DNA of 64,000 nt from GCA-002700125 sp964434385 (GCA_964434385.1 CAYSUW010000002.1:101014-165013), one strand, 5' to 3'; positions 36,425-45,422 are shown, counted from the first letter of the stretch. Notes: generated from the sequence alone by a model not told the origin. Numbers and translations are program-made.

Positions 36425-36952
36425 ATGGCAAAAATAAAAATAGGAGATACTCAGTTAAATTTTGAACTTCCAGGAGTCGATGGTATTAAACATAACATTG
36501 AAAATATCCAGAAAATCAAAGTTGTAATATTCAGTTGTAACCACTGTCCATATGCTCAAGCATGGGAAGATAGAATAGTCAATCTGCAATCTGAATTTTC
36601 AAAAGAAATACAAGTAATGATGATCAGTTCAAATGATGCAGAACAATTTCCAGATGATAGCTTCAAAGAAATGGCAAAACGTTCAAAAGAAAAGAAATTT
36701 AACTTCCCTTACTTATATGATGAATCACAAGAAATAGCTATTCTTTATGGAGCAGAAAGAACCCCTGAAGCATTCGTATTTGATGCTTTAGGAACACTAA
36801 AATATCACGGAACAATTGATGATAATTATGAAAATGAATCAGAAGTAGAAAAATCCTTTCTTAAAGAAGCTATAAAAAATATAATTAACGGAGAAAATCC
36901 AAGTCCTTCTTTTACTGAGCCAGTAGGATGTACAATAAAATGGAAAAATTAA
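36425..36952 (+). CDS. Thioredoxin-family redoxin
   Basis: The 175 residues resemble AhpC/TSA-like redoxins. MAKIKIGDTQLNFELPGVDG is the strand-rich start. FSCNHCPYAQAWEDRI carries a C-x-x-C site at about residues 38-41. The cis-Pro segment is GAERTPEAFVFD, and the C-terminal tail ends PVGCTIKWK with a Cys that could be resolving. No signal peptide is present, so it is cytoplasmic. Members often act as disulfide reductases or peroxidases with unknown partners. A strong AGGAGG-like site precedes the ATG. Confidence 0.88.
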   Translation: MAKIKIGDTQLNFELPGVDGIKHNIENIQKIKVVIFSCNHCPYAQAWEDRIVNLQSEFSKEIQVMMISSNDAEQFPDDSFKEMAKRSKEKKFNFPYLYDESQEIAILYGAERTPEAFVFDALGTLKYHGTIDDNYENESEVEKSFLKEAIKNIINGENPSPSFTEPVGCTIKWKN

Positions 36953-36970
36953 AATATACTGAGGTGAATA

Positions 36971-37471
36971 ATGAGTTCTACAAACCCTTTGAATAATAAT
37001 GACTTACTTGTTTATCATGTTGCTGATAGGTTGCAGCAAAATACACCTGATTCTGCAGTAATTCAAGAAATTCAGAAAAGAGGTGCTTCAGAAAAGGAAG
37101 CCACTTCTATATTCTCAGACGGAGTAAAATATGCTTTACAGAAATCTAAGAGTGAAGCGATATCTAATCTAATTTGGGGGATAATAAGTGTTTTAATTGG
37201 TGCTGTAGCTCTATACGTTTTAATATGGGCGATAGCTTGGTTAAGATTCCCAGATCATGCAACATTTGGACCTCCAGGAAGACCTCCAGGTGGACCAGGT
37301 GGACCTTCGCTAATAATGGGAATTCCACAACCATTATTCATAATGACTTTATTAGTAGGAATACAATGTTTAGCAGTAATCTTTTATGGAATTTCTAGAT
37401 TACTTAAGTCTTGGCTTAATTTCAGGTGGTTAAGGCTAAGAGCAAACATGACTCAGTTTGAACTTGAATAA
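36971..37471 (+). CDS. Two-helix membrane protein with Gly/Pro-rich loop (hypothetical)
   Basis: I do not recognise this 166-residue protein. The N-terminal 60 residues are soluble and helical in appearance, with LQQNTPDSAVIQEIQKRGAS, similar in style to short UBA-like or SHOCT-like modules. Two hydrophobic helices follow at about 65-90 and 116-142. The loop between them is GPPGRPPGGPGGPS (about 100-113), a small Gly/Pro repeat like the long ones in the lipoprotein at 60586. A GAGGTG ribosome-binding site precedes the ATG. It ends 6 nt before the M28 peptidase gene. Confidence 0.7.
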   Translation: MSSTNPLNNNDLLVYHVADRLQQNTPDSAVIQEIQKRGASEKEATSIFSDGVKYALQKSKSEAISNLIWGIISVLIGAVALYVLIWAIAWLRFPDHATFGPPGRPPGGPGGPSLIMGIPQPLFIMTLLVGIQCLAVIFYGISRLLKSWLNFRWLRLRANMTQFELE

Positions 37472-37477
37472 TTCTTT

Positions 37478-38854
37478 ATGGATTTTTCAAATATCAAAGA
37501 AATAGACCGGTGGATTGTTGGTGAATCATGGATTAACTCAGAAATCCATGATCATTTAAATAAACTCTGCGATGAAATAGGACCCCGTTGGGCTACTTCA
37601 AAAGAAGAAAAATATGCTAGGAATTATTTATCTAAAAAACTCGATGAATATGGTCTTGAAGTTGAACATGATAATTTCGAAATTGAATCTTGGAACCCTC
37701 AAAATTTCACATTAGAAATAAATGGATCATCATTGGACATAAAACCATTTAACCGATGCCCTTCAATTAAGGTTAAATCAAAAATTATAGATGTGGGATT
37801 CGGTACAGAAAGGGAAATAAATTATCACTCTACAAATCTGAATGACAATATAGCAATAATGGATCATGGATTCGAACCATTTTCTAAACCTATTCATCAT
37901 TCTACAAGAATAAAAATGCTAGCGAAAAAAGGCGTAAAAGCTATCATAATCATAGATAAAAAAATTGGTCGTCGAATGGAATACCATAGTGTAAGTGATT
38001 TTCGTGATTTAAACCCTCAAAAACATTCTGTACCTGTTGTAACTACATCAAGAGAACATAGTGTTTTGTTAAAAAAAGCAGCTAAAAATGAATCCTTAGT
38101 TTCACTTTCGGTTGAATCTGAAATTTATAACGCATCAACTTCAAATATTTTAGGAAAAATCAAAGGAAGAAATAATCAAGGAGAACATCTAATTCTCTGT
38201 GGTCACCATGATACAGTATATGGATCTCCAGGAGGAAATGATAATGCTTCTGGAACTATAGGAGTGATAGAAACAGCTAGAGTACTTTCAAAGATGTTCA
38301 ATTTCTTTGATATTAAACCAAATTTAACTATATATTTTTTAACTCTTTCAGCAGAGGAACAAGGACTGCAAGGTTCTCATCATTTTGCAAAAACAAAATA
38401 TAATAAAGACCAAGTTAAGCCAAAACTTGTAATCAATTTAGATGAATTATCAACTGGACCATTAAAAGGATTAGTATTGGGATTTCCTCATCTTAGAGAT
38501 TTTCTTCAAAATAAAATTGATGAATTAAGTGAAAATTTAAAAGTACATGTAATGTCTCAGTTAGACCCAACTTCAGATCATTATCCTTTTCTAGCCCAAG
38601 GCATAGATGCTAGTCATCTTTGGAGATGGAGGTTTGATAAAAGACATGCTTCTTCAGAATTTCATCATGAATCTGGAGATACATCAGACAAAGTTAATAT
38701 ACCTGAATTAAAAAATTATATAGCTAATTTAAGCAGAATATTATTCAGGCTTTCGATTACAAAAACTGAATCATGGCCATCAAATAATATTTCTCAGGAA
38801 AAAATTAGAGAAAGAATCAAAAAGGAAAAAGATTCAGTTATTCGAGTTTTTTAA
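37478..38854 (+). CDS. M28-family zinc aminopeptidase with PA domain
   Basis: The 458 residues have an N-terminal region with a PA-type insert (about 95-210) and then an M28 peptidase core. GHHDTVYG has the first metal His and Asp (243, 245). GGNDNASGTIG carries the bridging Asp, SAEEQGLQGS the catalytic Glu and ligand, NLDELSTG a later Asp, and FHHESGDTSDK the final His. All expected ligands are visible. There is no signal peptide, which is unusual for M28 proteins with PA domains, so it may be cytoplasmic. The substrate is likely a short peptide. Confidence 0.9.
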   Translation: MDFSNIKEIDRWIVGESWINSEIHDHLNKLCDEIGPRWATSKEEKYARNYLSKKLDEYGLEVEHDNFEIESWNPQNFTLEINGSSLDIKPFNRCPSIKVKSKIIDVGFGTEREINYHSTNLNDNIAIMDHGFEPFSKPIHHSTRIKMLAKKGVKAIIIIDKKIGRRMEYHSVSDFRDLNPQKHSVPVVTTSREHSVLLKKAAKNESLVSLSVESEIYNASTSNILGKIKGRNNQGEHLILCGHHDTVYGSPGGNDNASGTIGVIETARVLSKMFNFFDIKPNLTIYFLTLSAEEQGLQGSHHFAKTKYNKDQVKPKLVINLDELSTGPLKGLVLGFPHLRDFLQNKIDELSENLKVHVMSQLDPTSDHYPFLAQGIDASHLWRWRFDKRHASSEFHHESGDTSDKVNIPELKNYIANLSRILFRLSITKTESWPSNNISQEKIRERIKKEKDSVIRVF

Positions 38855-38894
38855 CATATTATTTTAAAAATGAATAATAATTTAGAAAATTAAA

Positions 38895-39575
38895 CTAATA
38901 TTCTTTATCTTTATTTCTCCAAGATTCATAGTCAAAATCTTTTGAAGAGAACACATCCTTAGAATTAGATTCATCTTTTCTCACATCTTCACAAACTCTG
39001 CTAATTTTTTCAGCATCATTTAAAGGAATATTAGTTATCCCATCTTGATCACAAACTAACAAATCTCCATGAGAAATTTTCAGTCCAGAAACTTCGATAG
39101 TTTTTCCTAAACTAACTAAGTTAAATGGACCATGTCCAGGAACTCTTCCTTTAGCCCAAATCGGACACTTTGCTTCCTTAATACCCTCTAAATCTCTTAG
39201 GGAACCATCTATCACAACACCCGATACTCCTAATGCAACATGACGATAAGCCATAACATCTCCAAAACTTGCTCCTCTGCCTGAAGGATTATCTATATCT
39301 TTTAAAATACTAATTAAAGGGAAATCAGAATTTGCTAATTCATCATAATATTCATTCCAATCTAAAATTTTTCCTGGAATATTTAAGGGTTGTACTTCTG
39401 CAGTAACTGCATAACCTATCACAGTTGCCCCTCCATCATTAAAACATTTCAGTTCAGGATCTGTGTAATCTTCACTCTCATCTACATAACCTCTAACTCT
39501 TATTGCTGCATTCTGAATAGTAGCAGAATCATATTTTTGAAACCTTTTCACAGTTTCTATATCAACTTTACTCAT
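38895..39575 (-). CDS. RraA-family aldolase/decarboxylase-like protein
   Basis: The 226 residues match the RraA/HMG-aldolase fold: YDSATIQNAAIRVRGYVD, GASFGDVMAYRHVALGVSGVVIDGSLRDLEGI (the Arg-Asp metal and substrate region) and SLGKTIEVSGLKISHGDLLVCDQDGI. In non-enteric bacteria such proteins are usually 4-hydroxy-4-methyl-2-oxoglutarate aldolases or oxaloacetate decarboxylases rather than RNase E regulators. The exact reaction is inferred. A very strong AGGAGG site precedes the ATG. It is divergent from mogA and convergent with the M28 gene. Confidence 0.88.
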   Translation of the reverse strand: MSKVDIETVKRFQKYDSATIQNAAIRVRGYVDESEDYTDPELKCFNDGGATVIGYAVTAEVQPLNIPGKILDWNEYYDELANSDFPLISILKDIDNPSGRGASFGDVMAYRHVALGVSGVVIDGSLRDLEGIKEAKCPIWAKGRVPGHGPFNLVSLGKTIEVSGLKISHGDLLVCDQDGITNIPLNDAEKISRVCEDVRKDESNSKDVFSSKDFDYESWRNKDKEY

Positions 39576-39654
39576 TTATCCTCCTAAGAATTTTGTTTAT
39601 CTAAAAAAGAGTTTGTAGAATTAAATAAAATTATCATAAACAATATTAATATTT

Positions 39655-40152
39655 ATGAATAACAAAGAAAAACTTATAAAGATAGGAATAATAAGTATTT
39701 CAGATAGAGCTTCTAAAGGTATCTATCCAGATAAAGGCATCCCAACAATAAAAAATGTTTTAACTCAGTTTCTAAAAAAAACTGTTAAGTTTCAAGAAGA
39801 AATAATTCCTGATGAGCAACAGTTGATTGAAGATACAATTATTAAATTTTCTGACAAATTATCATGTGATTTAATTTTAACTACTGGTGGTACCGGACCT
39901 TCACATAGGGATGTTACTCCAGAAGCCACAGCTAATGTTTGCAATAAGATTCTCCCAGGATTTGGAGAATTATTAAGGCGAATTTCTTATGAAATAATTG
40001 AAACATCTATTGTTTCTAGACAAACTGCTGGAATAAGAAACAACTGTCTAATAATTAATTTTCCAGGGAATCCCAAAAGTATTGAGGAAACTTTACCTTC
40101 AATTATCAACTCTATTTTGCACACTCTAGATTTATTGAAGGAAGAAAAATAA
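39655..40152 (+). CDS. mogA: Molybdopterin adenylyltransferase (MogA/MoaB family)
   Basis: The family adenylylates molybdopterin before metal insertion in molybdenum-cofactor synthesis. The 165 residues have KIGIISISDRASKGIY near the start and the signature LTTGGTGPSHRDVTPEAT (about 80-97). Near the C-terminus they have INFPGNPKSIEETLP. I cannot separate MogA from MoaB by sequence alone. No other moa/moe genes are in the window, so the rest of the pathway is elsewhere. Its stop abuts the convergent winged-helix gene. Confidence 0.9.
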   Translation: MNNKEKLIKIGIISISDRASKGIYPDKGIPTIKNVLTQFLKKTVKFQEEIIPDEQQLIEDTIIKFSDKLSCDLILTTGGTGPSHRDVTPEATANVCNKILPGFGELLRRISYEIIETSIVSRQTAGIRNNCLIINFPGNPKSIEETLPSIINSILHTLDLLKEEK

Positions 40153-40587
40153 TTAATTAGAATCTTCTTCACGTTCCCAAAGATCATTCATATCAGTATC
40201 TTGTCTCTCAACACCATACTCTAAGTCTTCATAAAACTTGAATTCACTATCTTCGCCTGTATCAGAAATTCTAGCCCAAGTTTTTGCTATCAATAATCCA
40301 TCATTAGTAACAGTAATATATGAAGTGGGAGATCTTTTTCTTTCTCTTTTTCTTACAATATATCCTTTATCTTCTAAAGATTTTAAAGTTCTAGAGAATT
40401 TTTGTAATTCTTTCTTTTCATTGATTCCAAATATCTCTCTTGGAAGCCATGGAATCAACATTTGTTCCCAATTCTGACCAAACATTCCTGTAGAAGATTC
40501 GTTTTCTACAGATTTCAAATATCTTAAAATCCAAGTGATAATGGTTCTTTCAGTCTCTGTTATTTTTCCTCTAAATCTTTTTGGCAT
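40153..40587 (-). CDS. Winged-helix DNA-binding-like protein
   Basis: The 144 residues resemble a winged helix-turn-helix. A helical N-terminal part (FRGKITETERTIITWILRYL) is followed by LQKFSRTLKSLEDKGYIVRKRERKRSP and SYITVTNDGLLIAKTW, the recognition helix and wing pattern of MarR or PadR-type proteins. The C-terminus is acidic. It may regulate neighbouring genes, but no operator is visible. It starts 66 nt before the divergent PhyH gene at 40654, and its end directly abuts mogA. Confidence 0.68.
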   Translation of the reverse strand: MPKRFRGKITETERTIITWILRYLKSVENESSTGMFGQNWEQMLIPWLPREIFGINEKKELQKFSRTLKSLEDKGYIVRKRERKRSPTSYITVTNDGLLIAKTWARISDTGEDSEFKFYEDLEYGVERQDTDMNDLWEREEDSN

Positions 40588-40653
40588 TACTTATGGTAGG
40601 AAATTTATTTTTAATTTATCATTATCTTAAAATATTTTTGATAAGGAGAAAAT

Positions 40654-41514
40654 ATGAAAGTTTTAACTCAATCACAAGTTAATTTCTATAATGAAAAAGG
40701 ATACATACTTGTTGATAATGTTCTTTCAAAAGAAGAAATAAAGGAATTGAGTGATGTCACTGACACTTTTGTAGAAAAATCAAGATCTGTTACTGAAAAT
40801 AATGAAGATTTTGTTCTTGAACCAGAACATACAGCAGAAAATCCAAAATTAAGAAGACTGAAGAGCCCAGAACATCAACATAAAGTTTATGAGAACGCAC
40901 TTACGAATAAAAATATTTTGGATATCGTTGAAGATTTAATTGGACCAAACATTCGAAGTCATGGAAGTAAATTAAACATGAAAGCTCCAGGAGGAGGTTC
41001 TTCAGTAGAATGGCACACAGATTGGGGATTTTATCCACATACCAATGATGATATTTTAGAAGTTGGGATTCCATTAGATGATATGGAAATTGAAAATGGT
41101 TGCCTACATGCTATACCAGGATCTCATAAATGGAATGAAATAAGTCATCATGAAAATGGACTTTTCATAGGTGCAGTCTCAGATGACTCTTTTAATATTG
41201 AAGATGCTGAACCTTTCATATTAAAATCTGGATCTATCTCATTACATCATGTTCGTGCTCTACATGGGTCTGCTCCCAATGTTTCTAATCGTCCTAGAAG
41301 ATTATTATTACAAAATTATTCTGCAGCTGATGCATTTCCTATAGGCACTCCTGTAGATTGGGTGAAATGGGAAGACAGCATGATTAGAGGATCAAGTACT
41401 AACAAACCTAGAATGGAAAAGATACAACTCTACTGGCCAGAACCAAGACCTGAAGGAGTCGGATCAATTTTTGAACTACAAGATAAAAAAAAGAAATCTA
41501 TTTACAAAAAATAG
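40654..41514 (+). CDS. Phytanoyl-CoA dioxygenase (PhyH) family oxygenase
   Basis: PhyH proteins are non-haem iron(II)/2-oxoglutarate oxygenases that hydroxylate diverse metabolites. The 286 residues show the HxD iron ligands in WHTDWGF (His121, Asp123). The distal His is in SLHHVRALHGSAPN (about His204), followed by NRPRR, where an Arg can bind 2-oxoglutarate. SQVNFYNEKGYILVDNVLS is the usual N-terminal start. The substrate is unknown. AAGGAG precedes the ATG, and the next gene is an SDR 8 nt away, so a hydroxylation-then-oxidation pair is plausible. Confidence 0.9.
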   Translation: MKVLTQSQVNFYNEKGYILVDNVLSKEEIKELSDVTDTFVEKSRSVTENNEDFVLEPEHTAENPKLRRLKSPEHQHKVYENALTNKNILDIVEDLIGPNIRSHGSKLNMKAPGGGSSVEWHTDWGFYPHTNDDILEVGIPLDDMEIENGCLHAIPGSHKWNEISHHENGLFIGAVSDDSFNIEDAEPFILKSGSISLHHVRALHGSAPNVSNRPRRLLLQNYSAADAFPIGTPVDWVKWEDSMIRGSSTNKPRMEKIQLYWPEPRPEGVGSIFELQDKKKKSIYKK

Positions 41515-41522
41515 GAGAAAAT

Positions 41523-42359
41523 GTGATAAAAAAATTTGAAGGAAAAGTATGTATTGTTACTGGTGGAGGACAAGGAATTGGAGGAGGAATCGCTAGAAAA
41601 TTTGCTCAACAAGGATCCAAAGTTATGATTGCTGATATCAATGACTCAGTAGCAAAACAAAATAAAAATACAATTGAATCTCTAGGCGGAATAGCTCAAA
41701 CAGTTCATACTGATGTTTCAAAATCTAAAGACATTGAAAACATGGTTAATACCACTATAAGTGAATGGGGAAGAATTGATTTTTTAATCCAAAATGCATT
41801 TGGTGTTTCTGATGATTCTACTGGAGGTTCAGCTATGGAAGTAACTGAAAAAGCATGGGATTCAGGAATTTCCGTATTAACAAAAGCATTATTTCTTGGT
41901 GCAAAATTTGCAGGCAAACACCTAATAGAAACAAAAGGTTCCATAATCAATATTTCCTCTGTTCATGGTTTTATGGTTGCCCCAAAATCATTAGTATATG
42001 AAGCTGGGAAATCAGCAGTAATTGGAATGACTAGACAAATGGCTTGTGACTTTGGTCCTGAAGGAGTACGAGTAAACTGTATCTGCCCCGGACATATCGT
42101 CACTGAAAATATTCAGGAACAATGGAATGAGAATCCTTCTGGTCTAAAATTCTTTGACCAACAGTACCCTGTAAGAAGAACTGGAACTCCTGAAGATATA
42201 GCAAATGCAGTAAGTTTCTTATGTTCAGAAGATGCTTCTTTTATTACAGGTCATTCTCTTGTAGTAGACGGTGGGTTAACAATACAAATTCAAGAAAATT
42301 TAGGGATATCATTGGCAAAATATGCAATCGAAAACCCAGAAACTGAATTTCCTTTTTAA
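41523..42359 (+). CDS. Short-chain dehydrogenase/reductase (classical SDR)
   Basis: The 278 residues contain CIVTGGGQGIGGGIARKFA (TGxxxGxG NAD(P) site), a DxxD-like adenine site and the catalytic Ser in NISSVHGFM. YEAGKSAVIGMTRQMA has the Tyr-x-x-x-Lys pair. RTGTPEDIANAVSFLCSEDASFITGHSLVVDGG is the usual C-terminal signature. The start is GTG with AGGAG upstream; the in-frame ATG alternative does not exist, since the ATG at 41521 is followed by a stop. It lies 8 nt after PhyH, so it may oxidise the hydroxylated product. The substrate is unknown. Confidence 0.9.
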   Translation: MIKKFEGKVCIVTGGGQGIGGGIARKFAQQGSKVMIADINDSVAKQNKNTIESLGGIAQTVHTDVSKSKDIENMVNTTISEWGRIDFLIQNAFGVSDDSTGGSAMEVTEKAWDSGISVLTKALFLGAKFAGKHLIETKGSIINISSVHGFMVAPKSLVYEAGKSAVIGMTRQMACDFGPEGVRVNCICPGHIVTENIQEQWNENPSGLKFFDQQYPVRRTGTPEDIANAVSFLCSEDASFITGHSLVVDGGLTIQIQENLGISLAKYAIENPETEFPF

Positions 42360-42592
42360 AAAATTCCTAAAAACGAACAAATATATTTACCAACTATAAA
42401 AACATTTTCAAAACTACATGTATCTATATAGTCAGTAAATGAATTATCACCTAATTCATATATATATATTGCCCTTAATACAAAAAATGCTCCAATTCCG
42501 GTGATTAGAGCGAATAAAAATGAACTTAAACCAATCATGCCTAGAAGCATTGCAATCTGTAAATTTTGTGAACTATTTTCAGTATTATTCAT
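42356..42592 (-). CDS. Small membrane protein (hypothetical)
   Basis: This 78-residue frame has one clear hydrophobic segment (about 14-42, IAMLLGMIGLSSFLFALITG onward). A weaker one sits at the C-terminus (ENVFIVGKYICSFLGIF). It carries two Cys but no recognised motif. The ribosome-binding site is weak, and the end overlaps the convergent SDR by 4 nt. It fills an otherwise empty stretch, which mildly supports it being real, but I have no family match. Confidence 0.45.
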   Translation of the reverse strand: MNNTENSSQNLQIAMLLGMIGLSSFLFALITGIGAFFVLRAIYIYELGDNSFTDYIDTCSFENVFIVGKYICSFLGIF

Positions 42593-42747
42593 TTTTTACT
42601 AACATTCAGAATTTTTTGCTCAGATATAAATCATACTTAATTAAAAATGAAAAATCTATTGTATGAAAATTGATATTAACTAATTTAATAATTAACTAAA
42701 AAGTAACTTTATAAATATATCCTTTGATAAAATTGTTGGTAAATAAT

Positions 42748-43323
42748 ATGAAAAAAATATTTTTACTAACCATATCCATTTTAACCATTGGTTTGATATC
42801 AATGTTTTTTTTGTTAGATAAATCAGAAGATAATGAAAAAATGATTATAGATGACCTAAGTAACCCTCAAAACAATCAATGAGTTTTCTTTACAGATAGA
42901 GTAATGGGGGGAGTATCAAGAGGAGATTTAACATATAACCTCGATAAAGAACAGAATTTCTATAAAATGCAAGGAAATGTAAGTACTGCAAACAATGGTG
43001 GATTCATTCAGTTCAGAACAAATATTAAAGATCTACCAGGTATTGATTTTAATGGAATTCGAATCATGGTGCGAGGAAATAATCAAGAGTACTACATTCA
43101 TATAAGAACAAACTTGACCCCATTACCCTGGCAATATTATCAAACTAAATTTAAAGTGAATGAAAAGTGGGAAATTGTTGAAATTCCTTTTAATCAATTT
43201 TCTAAATCTAACTTCTATCAACCTGGTTCATTTAAATCAAAAGATATAAGAACTCTTGCAATAGTTGCATATGGAAAAGACTATGATGCTAATATTGATT
43301 TAGGATTGATAGAATTTTACTAG
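42748..43323 (+). pseudogene. CIA30-domain protein interrupted by an in-frame TGA
   Basis: An ATG at 42748 opens with a hydrophobic anchor or signal (MKKIFLLTISILTIGLISMF). After IIDDLSNPQNNQ the frame meets TGA at 42880-42882 and continues as VFFTDRVMGGVSRGDLTYN to a TAG at 43321-43323. The family pattern at this place is Trp followed by a few residues and D-x-V-M-G-G-V-S-x-G, so the stop sits exactly on the conserved Trp (TGG to TGA). The C-terminal part has FNGIRIMVRGNN and LPWQYYQTKF, typical of CIA30/NDUFAF1-like galactose-binding-type folds. With the Trp restored it would be a 191-residue exported or anchored protein. Confidence 0.75.
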
Positions 43324-43337
43324 ACTGAGAGAGAAAA

Positions 43338-44387
43338 ATGAAAGGGAAAATAACTACTGTTACTGGAGATATTACGCCAGAACAAGCAGGTACAATTATC
43401 ACGCATGAACACCTTATTGTAGATGTTAGTTTAGTATACTCTGCTCCTTCAAATCTTGAAGATTATAACGGAAACGAAAAAATTTCTTTAGAAAATGTAG
43501 GTTGGGTTTCATACAATTGGAATAATAATAAAGATAATCTGATTTTAGATGATCCTGACCTAGCAATTGAAGAGATAAAATTATTAAAGGAAGCGGGTGG
43601 TAACACAATTGTGGATGTGACGCCTATAGGTATAAACAGGCAACCAGAATTAATAAAAAACATTAGCATTAAATCTGGAGTGAATGTGATTATGGGAAGT
43701 AGTTTTTACGTACAACCTTCTCACCCAGATTATATATTGACAGAAAATCCTGAACAATTATCAAAAAGAATCATTCATGATATAGAAGAAGGAGTAGAAG
43801 ATACTGGAATAAAAAGTGGCATTATAGGGGAAGTAGGATGTACATTTCCATGGCATGAATCAGAAAAAAAAGTGTTACTAGCAAGTATAATTGCTCAACA
43901 AGAAACTGGTGCACCACTACTTATACATCCAGGTAGAAGAGAATCATCACCCTCTGAAATAGTTAACTTCATAGAAAAAAATAATGGAGATTTATCCAGA
44001 ACTATTATCGGACATATAGAAAGAACAATTTTTGATCCTAAAATTTTACTAGAATTAGCTTCCACTGGTGTATACATGAATTTTGATATATTCGGTAATG
44101 AATCCTCTCATTATCCTCTAACTGATGTAGCTGAAAAATATTATTATATGCCTAATGATCATCAAAGAATTGAACAAGTTGGCCTACTTGTAGATTCTGG
44201 ATACTCAGAGAAAATTCTCTTAGGTCATGATATTTGCACAAAACATAGATTAAAAGCTTTCGGAGGACATGGCTGGGATCATATATTAATTAATATTGTT
44301 CCAAGGATGAAGAAGTATGGCATTTCAACTCAAGATATTGAAAACATGATTGCAAATAACCCTCAGAAAATACTCACAATTATCTAA
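43338..44387 (+). CDS. Phosphotriesterase-family metal hydrolase
   Basis: The 349-residue TIM-barrel protein has THEHLIVD with the HxH metal pair (His23, His25). GEVGCTFPWHESEKKVL contains the bridging acidic position (Glu instead of carboxylated Lys, as in many lactonase-like members). LIHPGR and GHIERT provide further His ligands, and LLGHDICTKHRL the late Asp. Family members hydrolyse lactones, phosphotriesters or related esters. A lactonase is my preferred guess. It lies 14 nt after the interrupted CIA30 gene and is convergent with the acetamidase gene. Confidence 0.88.
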   Translation: MKGKITTVTGDITPEQAGTIITHEHLIVDVSLVYSAPSNLEDYNGNEKISLENVGWVSYNWNNNKDNLILDDPDLAIEEIKLLKEAGGNTIVDVTPIGINRQPELIKNISIKSGVNVIMGSSFYVQPSHPDYILTENPEQLSKRIIHDIEEGVEDTGIKSGIIGEVGCTFPWHESEKKVLLASIIAQQETGAPLLIHPGRRESSPSEIVNFIEKNNGDLSRTIIGHIERTIFDPKILLELASTGVYMNFDIFGNESSHYPLTDVAEKYYYMPNDHQRIEQVGLLVDSGYSEKILLGHDICTKHRLKAFGGHGWDHILINIVPRMKKYGISTQDIENMIANNPQKILTII

Positions 44388-44396
44388 GTAATATTT

Positions 44397-45350
44397 CTAT
44401 TTAGGTAAATATTTTTTCATGATTTTCAACCCAACTGAACCAGCAACTGTAATAACTTCATATTTAGCTACCATCCCAATTAAAAGATGTGCAGCCGAAG
44501 GTTTCATCTTATAATCTTCAATCAACCATGTAATCATCTCAGAAGTAGCAATCTGTAAACCTCGATTTAAGTCACTAGAAAATTCAGGCTGTGATCCTAT
44601 ACTACTAATAAAATCTGAAGTCTCTAGCCGAGGCATATTAATTTTTTTATTCTTAATAACTTCCACAGAAAATTCTAAATCCATAGATGTTTCAATTCCT
44701 GTGCCTAGAGGTTCACCATCTCCTTGTAAAGCATGCCCATCTCCTAAATAAAGGTATGCTCCTTCCTGAAAAACAGGCAAATATACAGTCGATCCTTCAA
44801 CAATTTGATTATAGTCAATATTGCCTCCCCATTCTCCAGAAGGACCAGATGTTGGATTGAAATTTCCTTGAGGAGCAACTCCTATACAACCTAGCATAGG
44901 TTCAGCAAGAAATTCCATGTTGTGATTACCAGGATTTTTATCTTGAAATCGTACTTTTTTTGTTTTTAAATCAATATCCCAAGAAATCAAATCATTTCTA
45001 CCTTTCCTGATAGCATCCTGTTTATAATTTTTTGAATATGTGTTTTCTATAGAATCAGGTGTAATTGAAAAAAGTCCCAATCGATATGAGGTGTAGCCCC
45101 AATTTCTGTTCATTTTTATCTTTGATAAATCGACTTGCAATGTATCTCCCGGACTAGAACCTTCAACATAAAAAGGTCCGGTAAGAGGATTTCCTGGCTC
45201 AGAGAGGTGTTTTCCATCAATATCCTGACCACCTGAATCAATAGTTCGAGTAATTACAATATCACCAGAGTTAATAGTTTTTAGGATAGGAAAGTCTTTT
45301 GAAAAAGTTCTATAATATTTATCCGCAATCACTTTATGAACTTTTTTCAT
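44397..45350 (-). CDS. Acetamidase/formamidase family protein
   Basis: The 317 residues match the FmdA/AmdA fold. TRTIDSGGQDIDGKHLSEPGNPLTGPFYVEGSSPGDTLQVDL and EFLAEPMLGCIGVAPQ occur in the N-terminal half. Later come SGEWGGNIDYNQIVEGSTVYLPVFQEGAYLYLGDGHALQGDGE and CIGVAP-type residues with the conserved Glu and His. These enzymes release ammonia from formamide or acetamide, though relatives act on other amides. The gene is convergent with the phosphotriesterase gene and precedes the tRNA pair on the same strand. There is no signal peptide. Confidence 0.9.
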   Translation of the reverse strand: MKKVHKVIADKYYRTFSKDFPILKTINSGDIVITRTIDSGGQDIDGKHLSEPGNPLTGPFYVEGSSPGDTLQVDLSKIKMNRNWGYTSYRLGLFSITPDSIENTYSKNYKQDAIRKGRNDLISWDIDLKTKKVRFQDKNPGNHNMEFLAEPMLGCIGVAPQGNFNPTSGPSGEWGGNIDYNQIVEGSTVYLPVFQEGAYLYLGDGHALQGDGEPLGTGIETSMDLEFSVEVIKNKKINMPRLETSDFISSIGSQPEFSSDLNRGLQIATSEMITWLIEDYKMKPSAAHLLIGMVAKYEVITVAGSVGLKIMKKYLPK

Positions 45351-45422
45351 TTTTTAACTCCCAATTTCAAAATTATTATAAATAATACATATTTTAATTT
45401 AGAGGTTTAATATACACAATTA

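Noticed and set aside
42748..43323. TGA decoded as tryptophan genome-wide
   Set aside because: TGA ends several intact genes here (dapL, miaA, crtB, crtI), so a full reassignment of TGA is not consistent with the window.
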